A stretch of 31,117 bases of DNA, taken from contig JAKPNC010000183.1 of the NCBI GenBank assembly GCA_029548585.1, positions 1 to 31,117 of the forward strand, given 5' to 3'. This DNA comes from a bacterium. Lineage in GTDB: Bacteria; Ratteibacteria; UBA8468; B48-G9; JAFGKM01. Under the pieces are notes generated by a model. That model was not told where the DNA came from. It did no database searches and saw only the letters and a list, made by a program, of their open reading frames with translations. The position numbers were made by a program, and so were the translations under genes. Below, one piece after another: positions 16,795-24,508 of this stretch. Every line of letters begins with the position of its first letter. The stretch's first letter is position 1.

Positions 16795-19713
16795 ATGGAA
16801 AGCGGGAAGAAGGCGGAGAGGCTTTATTTTGGAAGCATCGTGAACTGTCCTGATAAAACCTCCCGGAGAAACACCATATCTCTTGACGGTAAATGGGATT
16901 TTGAACTGGATCCGGGTAATACGGGAAGTTATGAAAAGCTTGCAGCGAAAAATTTAAGAGATAATATTAATGTTCCCGGTGCGATACAGGCCCAGGGATT
17001 TGGCGGTCATCAGCCCCATTTTATTTCTCAGGTCGGGCATCCGCCTTTGCAGGTTGAACGGACTGCTTATTCAGGCACCGCATGGTACCGGAAAAACTTT
17101 TCTATCCCCGGAGGATTGAAAGGTAAGCAGGCATGGCTTAAATTCGGAGGTATCCAGCCGGAAGCGGAAATCTGGTTTAACGGCACATATCTGGGAAACT
17201 CCCCCGGTTCCTTCTGCTCGTTTAAATTTAATGTAACGGATATTGCCAGATGGGGAGGAGATAACAGCTGCGTTCTTCATGTTTTTGGAGCAAAACCATG
17301 GAACGGTATTTCCACGGAAGGCGGCATATATACTTTTGCAGCAATATGGAGCGGCATCTACCGCAGCGTTGAACTGGAGTATACTGAACCGGCATGGATT
17401 GAAAGAATAGCTCTTTTCCCCTCATTGAAACAGGGAAATGTAAAAATCCGCGTTGATATCATGAAAAAAAATCAAGGCAGGAAAAACCTTGAAATCTCAT
17501 TCTCTTTCTCTTCTCAATCAGGGATAAACGCTATCCATAAACAGAAGATTTCTTTCATCGGCGGGCAAAAAAGTATTACTGATACCGTTAAATTGAAAAA
17601 TATTATGCCGTGGTCCTTAGATAATCCCAGTCTGACTTATGCAGAAGTTACTCTGTCGGAAGGCAGCAATGTCATTGACAGTCAGAAAACCCGTTTTGGC
17701 ATGCGGGATCTGGATGTTAAAGGACGGCATATTCTTCTTAACGGAAGCCCTGTCTATATAAGAGGTTTCGGATATCATCATATCTCTCCCCGCACCCTCA
17801 GCCCCGACCTTGATCCGAAGTGGATAACCAAACAGATAAGGCGGGCGAAAGAATACGGCTTCAATACCATGGATATCTACGGGATACCATATCCCGAGTT
17901 TCTTGATATTGCGGATGAAGAGGGCCTTTTGCTGCAAATTTTCCCCGGAGATTTACAGGCAGGCTGTTTCCCTGTCAGGGGTCCGCAACATAAAGATGTA
18001 ATTCAACAGGCAATGCTGGAAAATATAAACCACCCTTCAATCTTTTCATACGGCTGGAGCGCCGAACATTATGATAATAAGCCGGATTTTGTCAAAAAAC
18101 TTGACACTCTCTACGCTTTTTCAAAAAAGATTGACCCGACACGGCTTGTTTTGGGCAGGGGAGGCAGCTGCCTGAAAAATGTGGGGCACGGCAAATCCGA
18201 TTACGAGGAGCTGATAGAATTCAGGCATATAACCAATAATTTTGATAAGCTGCTTAAAGAAAAGGTTTCTTCTCCCGTGGTTATGCACGAAGTAGGGTGG
18301 TGGTCATCCTATCCAAATCCTGCACTTAAGAAAAAGTATGAGGGTTGCGCGATGCTTCCTTTTTTCATTACCTATGCGGAAGAAATTGCACGGAAACGGG
18401 GAATGGAGAACCTTTTACCCCTTTTCGTAGAGAATTCCGAGAAACTGCAGGCGCTGGAACGGCGGGTCGGATTAGAGGCTATCCGAAAGACATCCCGCGT
18501 TTCCGGTTACTATTTATGGATGGGAAACGATTCTGTTTCCGCGGTTGAAGGTTTGTGGGACGATTTCGGCGACCCTAAAAATGTTTCTGCCGGTGAATTT
18601 CTTCAGTGCAATGGGAAGACGGTTCTTCTGATGGAACAGGATTTCATGGGCAGGGACTGTTGGACCGTCCCGAAAAATGACGATACCATCACTCCCGGGT
18701 ATTCGGAAGAGAGGGAGATGCAGGGCAGGACGCTGTGGGCAGGGGAACACCTGCGGTTGGAATTCCTTCTTTCACACTGGGACTCTTTTCCTGCCAGGGA
18801 CGGCATATTAACATGGAAGCTGACGGATGCGGATACCGGCAAATCTCTGAATAAAGGAGAAGTTTGCGGAATAACTGCAAAAAATTTTGCTTTATCGAGG
18901 CTGCAAAAAATTGATGTGGTTATGCCGGAAATATCGGAAGCAAAAAAAATAAGGTTTCAGGCAGTTTTATCTGTGGCGGAAAAGAAAATAAGGAACAGCT
19001 GGGACTTCTGGATCTTTCCCCGCAACCTTCCGGAGGGCAGGGGAAAAGGGATATACGCTTATAATAAACCTCAATGGGCTTGGTGGGCTAAAAATAAGAA
19101 TTGGGGCAAGGCGTTTGATTTTGAGATATCCTCTAAAAAAGGCTCCCCATGGAACTGCTGGCCGGTTCTTAATAGCAGGACGCTTGCTGATTGCGGAGAT
19201 GCCCGCGTTCTTGTCTCTTTCAATTCTTTTGGCACAGGTCTTATCGATTTTATGGAAAAAGGAGGCAGGGCGCTTTTTGTAAATGATGATATATTCCCGT
19301 CATATCCCGGTTCCCGTTATAACAGTATTCCATGGCATTGCGCTCCTGCGGGGAATTCGGGTACGGTGCTTTCCTCTCATCCCTGCCTGAAAAGGTTTCC
19401 CCATGAAGGGTGGTGTGACCTGCAGTTTTATGATATGATTAAGTCGGAGCCTGTCAACCTTGATATATGGCCTGCAAGGATTAATCCGATTATAAGGTCT
19501 ATAGACAGCTATATGGTATGCCGCAGCAGGGGCGTCCTATTTGAAGTATCCGTCGGCAAAGGGACTTTGATGGTAAGCACGCTTAATCCTGTTGATACGC
19601 CTGCTTCCCGCTTCTTATTTTCGGAATTAATAGAATACCTTTACAGTGGCAGGTGCCAGCCTGAAGTCTCCGTAGACGGAGACTTCCTCCGGTTGTTCGT
19701 GAAAAGCAATTGA
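16795..19713 (+). CDS. GH2-like glycoside hydrolase
   Basis: This 972-residue protein has the GH2 layout. A sugar-binding jelly-roll comes first (DGKWDFELDPG, INVPGAIQAQG, WYRKNFSIP, AEIWFNGTYLG, WSGIYRSVEL), then an immunoglobulin-like domain ending in TRFGMRDL. A TIM barrel follows (LNGSPVYIRGFGYHH, AKEYGFNTMDIYG), then a long C-terminal region. The acid/base candidate is Glu424 (YGWSAEHY) and the nucleophile candidate Glu499 (PVVMHEVGWW). GH2 enzymes normally have Asn-Glu at the first site; here it is Ala-Glu, so activity is likely but specificity uncertain. Beta-galactosidase, glucuronidase or mannosidase cannot be chosen. There is no signal peptide. An AGGGA lies 7 bases before the ATG. 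About half its Arg codons are CGN, unlike the AGG-rich core genes, suggesting acquisition. Confidence 0.85.
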   Translation: MESGKKAERLYFGSIVNCPDKTSRRNTISLDGKWDFELDPGNTGSYEKLAAKNLRDNINVPGAIQAQGFGGHQPHFISQVGHPPLQVERTAYSGTAWYRKNFSIPGGLKGKQAWLKFGGIQPEAEIWFNGTYLGNSPGSFCSFKFNVTDIARWGGDNSCVLHVFGAKPWNGISTEGGIYTFAAIWSGIYRSVELEYTEPAWIERIALFPSLKQGNVKIRVDIMKKNQGRKNLEISFSFSSQSGINAIHKQKISFIGGQKSITDTVKLKNIMPWSLDNPSLTYAEVTLSEGSNVIDSQKTRFGMRDLDVKGRHILLNGSPVYIRGFGYHHISPRTLSPDLDPKWITKQIRRAKEYGFNTMDIYGIPYPEFLDIADEEGLLLQIFPGDLQAGCFPVRGPQHKDVIQQAMLENINHPSIFSYGWSAEHYDNKPDFVKKLDTLYAFSKKIDPTRLVLGRGGSCLKNVGHGKSDYEELIEFRHITNNFDKLLKEKVSSPVVMHEVGWWSSYPNPALKKKYEGCAMLPFFITYAEEIARKRGMENLLPLFVENSEKLQALERRVGLEAIRKTSRVSGYYLWMGNDSVSAVEGLWDDFGDPKNVSAGEFLQCNGKTVLLMEQDFMGRDCWTVPKNDDTITPGYSEEREMQGRTLWAGEHLRLEFLLSHWDSFPARDGILTWKLTDADTGKSLNKGEVCGITAKNFALSRLQKIDVVMPEISEAKKIRFQAVLSVAEKKIRNSWDFWIFPRNLPEGRGKGIYAYNKPQWAWWAKNKNWGKAFDFEISSKKGSPWNCWPVLNSRTLADCGDARVLVSFNSFGTGLIDFMEKGGRALFVNDDIFPSYPGSRYNSIPWHCAPAGNSGTVLSSHPCLKRFPHEGWCDLQFYDMIKSEPVNLDIWPARINPIIRSIDSYMVCRSRGVLFEVSVGKGTLMVSTLNPVDTPASRFLFSELIEYLYSGRCQPEVSVDGDFLRLFVKSN

Positions 19714-19727
19714 AAAAAAGGAAAAAA

Positions 19728-20579
19728 ATGGATAAGAGCAGAAGGAAAACGGGATTCCCCGTAATGGAAGAGATGACCCTGAAAATGGTTAGAGAGTACC
19801 TTGAGAAGAAAAACTCGATAATCCTTCCCGTCGGGCTCATGGAGCAGCACGGATACCACCTGCCTCTTATCACCGATGCACTCGTGGCAAGGGAGACGGC
19901 GAGGATGACTGCCGAAAGAACCGGGATCCTGATGGCCCCGGTTCTATGCGCTTCCTTTTCAGGGGGCGGCCTTCCCGGCACCATAAACATATCCCCGGCG
20001 GTCACTTCCCTGGTAATCAACGATACCCTGGTTTCCCTTGCATCCCAGGGCTTCAAAAAGATATACATAATACTGGGGCACGGGGGAGGGGAAAATTTCA
20101 ACGTATTGAATATCGGACTCAGGGTTTTGTTGAACAGCAACCCGGTTTTTTCGGACGTTGTGCTTGCATTGCTTCCGGCGTGGAGTTTTGACGAGACCGG
20201 CATAGGATGGAAGAAGGCCGTGAAGGAGAAGGATTTCCATGCCGGGTGGCTTGAAACTTCCATTGTAATGGCCCTGGAGCCGGAACTGGTTCACATGGAC
20301 GAGATGGAGCTTGACGGTAAACCCCCGGCCGGTACGGAAGACCCTGATAACTATATGCAGGCCGAAAAGATTGTTGACGATCCCATGGTCATAGCCCGGG
20401 TAAGGCAGAAGAAAGAAATAAAGGTAGGCGTACATGGCTATCCTCCCAAGGCTTCGCCTGAACTCGGGAGAAAGCTTGTTGAGGAGACCGTAGCCCTCAT
20501 GGTAAAGAAGGTGAGAGAGATAGAAGACGGATACGACGGGAAATATAAAAAGGTGCGCTGGAGTATGAACGCAGGCTGA
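19728..20579 (+). CDS. Creatininase-family amidohydrolase
   Basis: This 283-residue creatininase-family protein has LPVGLMEQHGYHLPLITDA (Glu39, His41, Asp50), GHGGGEN (His118) and HAGWLETS (His171, Glu176). The family includes metal-dependent amidohydrolases such as creatinine amidohydrolase and MftE, which share the same metal site with varied substrates. Two departures stand out: GHGGGEN in place of the usual NGHGGN, and Trp in place of the usual first Glu of HAGExET. It is therefore probably not a creatininase itself. The start is ATG 19728, with AAGG 6 bases upstream; a longer TTG reading from 19710 would overlap the GH2 stop. It follows GH2 by 14 bases, suggesting a shared transcript. 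Its Arg codons look more like the core genes. Confidence 0.85.
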   Translation: MDKSRRKTGFPVMEEMTLKMVREYLEKKNSIILPVGLMEQHGYHLPLITDALVARETARMTAERTGILMAPVLCASFSGGGLPGTINISPAVTSLVINDTLVSLASQGFKKIYIILGHGGGENFNVLNIGLRVLLNSNPVFSDVVLALLPAWSFDETGIGWKKAVKEKDFHAGWLETSIVMALEPELVHMDEMELDGKPPAGTEDPDNYMQAEKIVDDPMVIARVRQKKEIKVGVHGYPPKASPELGRKLVEETVALMVKKVREIEDGYDGKYKKVRWSMNAG

Positions 20580-20598
20580 CGTTTGGGCTGACAGATCA

Positions 20599-20629
20599 GG
20601 ATATGCTGATATCCGCACCCTTCAGGTGC
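20599..20629 (+). other. Tandem short hairpins after creatininase gene
   Basis: GGATAT/ATATCC (20599-20604 with 20609-20614, loop GCTG) is followed at once by GCACC/GGTGC (20615-20619 with 20625-20629). They begin 20 bases after the creatininase stop. There is no T-run, so a rho-independent terminator is not proven; they may mark the 3' end of the cassette or a leader element of the radical SAM gene. Confidence 0.4.
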
Positions 20630-20753
20630 CGGAGCAGAGGCGCGGGCTTCCTGACAAACCCGGAGAAGAAAACCTTCGTCTACCGGATGAGGAAAGGTTG
20701 GCCGGGGCTGCAAAAACGGAACCATGAACAAAACCATCAAAAGGATGAAAAAT

Positions 20754-21701
20754 ATGGAAAGAATAGTTTTTGGTCCTGTTCCTTCGAGAAGGCTGGGACA
20801 GAGCCTTGGCGTAAACAACATACCCCACAAGGTATGCACTTATTCATGTATTTACTGCCAGGTGGGCAAGACGGAAAACCTTACCCTGGAAAGGAAGACG
20901 TTTTATCCCCCCGAAAGGATAATAGAAGAAACCGGCCGGGTCCTGGCAAGTCTCAGGGAGCGCAACGAAAAGGTTGACTACATCAGTTTCGTCTCTGACG
21001 GAGAGCCTACCCTCGATCTCAACCTTGGAAGGATGATCTCGGAACTGGGCCGGTTCGGGGTCAGGATAGCCGTCATTACCAACGGATCCCTTCTCTGGAT
21101 GGAAGACGTAAGGCGCGACCTTGCCGGTGCAGACCTTGTTTCAGTCAAGATTGATGCCTTTTCCCCTGAAACGTGGAAAAAGATTAACTCGCCCGCGGCA
21201 AACCTTGATTACACGAAGATACTCCGGGGAATAGAAAAATTCAGGGAAGGTTTTGGCAAAACGTTTCTCACCGAGACTCTCCTGGTTGCGGGTGTCAACG
21301 ATTCGGAGCCGGAACTGAAGAAGATCGCCGGCTTCCTGAAACCCCTTTCTCCTTCTGTCGCATATATAGGCATTCCCACCAGGCCTCCGGCCGAACAATG
21401 GGTCTCCCCGCCGCCTGAGGATGTTGTAAACATGGCCTACATGATATTTACTCGGGAAGGTCTGAAGACCGAATTGATCCTTGGAGGCGTGACTGATGAC
21501 AGGTTCGGTTATACCGGTGATATTGAAGGGGATATTCTCAATATCATCTCTGTCCATCCCATGAGCCGCAGGCAGGTTCAAGACCTGCTGGAAAAGGCCG
21601 GGGGTACGTGGGAAACCGTTGAGAAGCTCCTTGCTTGCAAAAAGGCCAGGGAGATAGAGTACCAGGGGGAGAAATATTACCTGAAGAATTTCAAACGCTG
21701 A
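20754..21701 (+). CDS. Radical SAM protein (TYW1-like COG0731 group)
   Basis: This 315-residue radical SAM enzyme has the family's FGPVPSRRLGQSLG start and the iron-sulfur motif CTYSCIYC (Cys28, Cys32, Cys35, spacing 3 and 2). The core continues with SFVSDGEPTLD, SVKIDAF and TRPPAEQW. The C-terminal ~55 residues (VHPMSRRQVQDLLEKAG onwards) look like a small winged-helix domain. COG0731 includes archaeal wyosine-synthesis TYW1; bacterial members like this have no established substrate. The start at 20754 is chosen over upstream in-frame ATGs because AAGGAT (20741-20746) sits about 8 bases before it and the conserved block begins there. It ends 11 bases inside the converging flavoprotein gene. 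Specific function unknown. Confidence 0.86.
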   Translation: MERIVFGPVPSRRLGQSLGVNNIPHKVCTYSCIYCQVGKTENLTLERKTFYPPERIIEETGRVLASLRERNEKVDYISFVSDGEPTLDLNLGRMISELGRFGVRIAVITNGSLLWMEDVRRDLAGADLVSVKIDAFSPETWKKINSPAANLDYTKILRGIEKFREGFGKTFLTETLLVAGVNDSEPELKKIAGFLKPLSPSVAYIGIPTRPPAEQWVSPPPEDVVNMAYMIFTREGLKTELILGGVTDDRFGYTGDIEGDILNIISVHPMSRRQVQDLLEKAGGTWETVEKLLACKKAREIEYQGEKYYLKNFKR

Positions 21702-22926
21702 TGCCAGCGATATAGCCGGTCGTGAATGCGGCCTGCAGGTTGTATCCGCCCGTCTTGCCGTCTACATCTATAATTTCTCCCGCGAAGTAGAGGCCGGGCA
21801 CTATCCTGGATTCCATGGTTTGGGGATTTATTTCTTTGGTGCTGACGCCTCCCCTTGTTACCATGCTGTCCGCGAATGACCGGGTTTCCCTGACCGTGAA
21901 GGAAAAACCCGTGAGCCCTTCCAGTATCCTCTGCCTCTCTTCCCTGGTGACATTGCATGCCTGCTTTTCTTCAAAAACCTTCACGTGTTTCAGGAAAGGG
22001 GAGATGAGGGAAAGGGGGAGAAGGCTTTTGAAAAGGTTTTTAAGCTGCTTTTTGGGATTCTGATCCAGTTCCCTCAGAAGCCTCGCATCGAGGGTCGGGG
22101 AGTCAAGGCCGGGCTTGAGGTTTATGATAATCTTTATGGTTCCCTTTCCCATGTTTTCTGAAATCTCCCTGCTCAGGTTCAGGGCTGCCGGCCCGCTTAT
22201 CCCGTAATGAGTGAATATTATTTCTCCGAATTCGCCGGCAATCTTCCTGCCTTCAATCTCGGCACGGATGTCAATGTTTTTGAGGGCCACCCCCTGGAGT
22301 TTTCTCACGTGCCATTCTTCGGTAACGATGCCGCAAAGGGCCGGCATGGGTTCCAGTACGGTATGTCCCAGGGCTGCTGCCCATGCGTATCCGTCTCCGG
22401 TGGATCCCGTCTCAGGGAAGCTTGCTCCCCCGCAGCATATAACTGCCTTGCCCCCGCGGAAACTGCCTTTCAGGCTTTCGATTTCAAAAAAGTCCTTCCT
22501 CCTCAGGACGGATGTCACGGGGGTTCTCAGGTTGACCTGCACCCTGTTGCGTGCCAGCAGGGCTTTCAGTGTCTCTGCGACATCCCCGGCATTTTCGCTT
22601 TCAGGATAAACCCTTTTGCCTCTCTCGACTTTTGTCCTGAGGCCGTTTGTTTCGAAGAAGGAGATAAGGTCGGAGTTGAAGAACCTGGCAAACCCGTTCC
22701 TGAGAAACATCCCGTTCCTGTACTTCGGAATGAAATCTTCCAATGGACTGAGGTTTGTTATGTTGCCCCTCTTGTTTCCCGTTAGAAGGAGTTTCCTGCC
22801 TATCTCGTTATTTTTTTCGAGCAGGATGACCCTTCTGCCTCTCCCGGCGGCCTCAATGGCTGCCATGCAGCCTGCAGGCCCTCCGCCTATAATTATTACA
22901 TCGAAAATATCTATATTGCGGCTCAA
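21691..22926 (-). CDS. HI0933/YhiN-family flavoprotein
   Basis: This 411-residue FAD protein of the HI0933/BaiN family has the dinucleotide-binding VIIIGGGPAGCMAAIEAA at the N-terminus, GRKLLLTGNKRGNITN, ICCGGASFPETGSTGDG, and the FAD-proximal C-terminal GLYFAGEIIDVDGKTGGYNLQAAF. It is a predicted NAD(P)/FAD oxidoreductase of unknown physiological substrate. The start is TTG at 22926, which overlaps the LemA stop by four bases, with a purine-rich GGGAG about 10 bases upstream, so it is coupled to LemA. It converges on the radical SAM gene, the two 3' ends overlapping by 11 bases. Length and motif order match the family. Confidence 0.92.
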   Translation of the reverse strand: MSRNIDIFDVIIIGGGPAGCMAAIEAAGRGRRVILLEKNNEIGRKLLLTGNKRGNITNLSPLEDFIPKYRNGMFLRNGFARFFNSDLISFFETNGLRTKVERGKRVYPESENAGDVAETLKALLARNRVQVNLRTPVTSVLRRKDFFEIESLKGSFRGGKAVICCGGASFPETGSTGDGYAWAAALGHTVLEPMPALCGIVTEEWHVRKLQGVALKNIDIRAEIEGRKIAGEFGEIIFTHYGISGPAALNLSREISENMGKGTIKIIINLKPGLDSPTLDARLLRELDQNPKKQLKNLFKSLLPLSLISPFLKHVKVFEEKQACNVTREERQRILEGLTGFSFTVRETRSFADSMVTRGGVSTKEINPQTMESRIVPGLYFAGEIIDVDGKTGGYNLQAAFTTGYIAGISV

Positions 22927-23513
22927 TCTTTTTTTCTCCCTTCTTCTCCCGGAAAACCGAATTTGATGTCAACATCCTTCCTGTCTTCGGGAGAAACCTC
23001 GAAAAGGGTTTTATCCCCGTATCCCAGGATCCCGGCCACGAACATGTCGGGGACCTGGTGTATCCTGATGTTGTATATATTAACGCTGTCGTTGTAAAAC
23101 TCCCTCCTGTCGGCAATGCTGTTCTCGATTTCGCTTATCCTTGCCTGGAGCTGGAGGAAGTTGCTGTTGGCTTTGAGCTCCGGATAATTTTCCGCCACGG
23201 CAAAAATGGTCTTCAGAGCGCCTGTAACCTGGCTCTCTATCTTCTCTTTCTCCCCTACCGAGCCTGCCCTGAGATACTCGGTCCGGAGGCCGGTTATCTT
23301 TTCGAGGGTCTCCCTTTCGTATTTCATGTATCCTTCGCAGACCTGGACAAGCTTCCTGATTTCGTCATGCCTCTGTTTCAGAAGGACATCGATATTTGCC
23401 CAGTTTTTTTCAATGTCCCTGCTCAGTTTCACCAGGCTGTTGTAGATCCCGGCAAAATAAATAAGAAGCCCCGCAAGGATGAATACTGCCAGCGCCGCCG
23501 CCACTATTCCCAT
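22923..23513 (-). CDS. lemA: LemA family protein
   Basis: This 196-residue LemA protein has an N-terminal membrane helix (residues ~4-23). A long helical coiled domain follows with YNSLVKLSRDIEKNWANIDVLLKQRHDEI, the ENYPELKANSNFLQLQ motif and YNDSVNIYN. LemA proteins are membrane-anchored and of poorly known function, often found beside TPM or GIDE proteins. AAGGAGG lies just ahead of the ATG. It sits 53 bases after the GIDE gene and overlaps the flavoprotein start. LemA next to GIDE is a recurrent pairing in bacteria, suggesting a shared envelope role. Confidence 0.95.
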   Translation of the reverse strand: MGIVAAALAVFILAGLLIYFAGIYNSLVKLSRDIEKNWANIDVLLKQRHDEIRKLVQVCEGYMKYERETLEKITGLRTEYLRAGSVGEKEKIESQVTGALKTIFAVAENYPELKANSNFLQLQARISEIENSIADRREFYNDSVNIYNIRIHQVPDMFVAGILGYGDKTLFEVSPEDRKDVDIKFGFPGEEGRKKD

Positions 23514-23566
23514 CTTTTACCTCCTTGAGGATCTGTATGAATGCAGTTTTTGGATTTCATGTCGCC

Positions 23567-24436
23567 TTATTTATATGAAAGGAGAATCTTAAGGCATGCA
23601 ACCGTAAGGATTGCCCCGCCTGCTATCAGGAGGAAAACAGACCTCCTGTACGAGTCGATCATTTCTTTCTCGCTCCTGGACGAAATAATGTAATGCCTCT
23701 CGTTCTCTCCCTTCCCTATGACAACATTTTCCAGGAGTCCCGGAACCTTCTTAAAGGTTTCCGGCTTATCCCCGGCTGAAACGGCCATTTCGCCCCTGAC
23801 CTCTTCCCGTATCTTTTTCCGGGCGGCTTTCCATTCGTCATCGTCTATCCACATGTCCCGGTTGGTATCGAGCCGGACTTTCTCTTCAGGGTCTTCGATG
23901 ATCTCCCGCACCCTTTTTTCCGTTTCAGTATGTATCTTTTCTTCGACGCCCGTCTCTCTCTTTGCCGAGCCGAGTATGTATATCTCTTCCCTGTCGGCAA
24001 TATGGTACTCCCTGTATCTCCTGTTGCCTTCAGTTACGTTATACCTCGTTTCCAGTTCAGTGTCGGCTCCCCTTGGATCTACTGCAACGCATCCCGTTTC
24101 ATCCTCCAGGTAAAAGGGAATGTCGGTTTTTGTCTCGAACTCCCTGACCCACCTGTGGGAAGATCCTCTTGATGTATGCCTTCTCTCGAGCCTTTCCACG
24201 ATCACGTGGAAGAAGACGCACGGGGTCTTCGTGTAAGGGGCGGTAAGAAGCAGATCCGGGACAGCTTTTCCGTAGATTTCCACCAGCCCCATTGCTATGG
24301 AACGGACCCTTGACGTTGGGATGTTCTGGATAAGCCTCTTTCTCCAGAGTTTCCTGAATCCTGCGAAGAAAAGGAATATCCCGGCTGCCATTCCAGCAAC
24401 AGAATAGAATGCAATTCGTGCCTTAAGGTCTTCCAT
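23567..24436 (-). CDS. GIDE-domain membrane protein with EF-hand-like loop
   Basis: This 289-residue protein has membrane helices at both ends (about 9-27 and 267-286). A central GIDE-like domain includes IPTSRVRSIAMGLVEIYGKA, TPCVFFHVIVERLE and YREYHIADREEIYILG. GIDE is the non-catalytic part of MUL1-type proteins; no RING finger is present, so no ubiquitin-ligase role is implied. Inserted at 190-201 is an EF-hand-type loop, DTNRDMWIDDDE, with ligands at positions 1, 3, 5, 9 and 12 (Asp, Asn, Asp, Asp, Glu), which would suit calcium binding. It lies between purH (72-base gap) and lemA (53-base gap). A weak AAGAG precedes the ATG. Confidence 0.82.
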   Translation of the reverse strand: MEDLKARIAFYSVAGMAAGIFLFFAGFRKLWRKRLIQNIPTSRVRSIAMGLVEIYGKAVPDLLLTAPYTKTPCVFFHVIVERLERRHTSRGSSHRWVREFETKTDIPFYLEDETGCVAVDPRGADTELETRYNVTEGNRRYREYHIADREEIYILGSAKRETGVEEKIHTETEKRVREIIEDPEEKVRLDTNRDMWIDDDEWKAARKKIREEVRGEMAVSAGDKPETFKKVPGLLENVVIGKGENERHYIISSRSEKEMIDSYRRSVFLLIAGGAILTVACLKILLSYK

Positions 24437-24508
24437 CTCTTTTTACGGGCGGGGACCCTGGTGCAGGCATGGCCCAAAATCCCTTCCGCCTTTTCTTTTC
24501 GCTTAAGC

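Noticed and set aside
16157..16795. 212-residue minus-strand frame under the ceramidase-like gene
   Set aside because: Low-complexity shadow of a conserved gene with no Shine-Dalgarno or domain.
19583..20618. Two minus-strand frames of ~220 residues under the creatininase gene
   Set aside because: They mirror a conserved plus-strand gene and have no recognisable motif.
24437..24508. tRNA-sized gap between purH and the GIDE gene
   Set aside because: No cloverleaf, anticodon loop or T-arm consensus is visible on either strand; only a weak GGCGG/CCGCC pairing.
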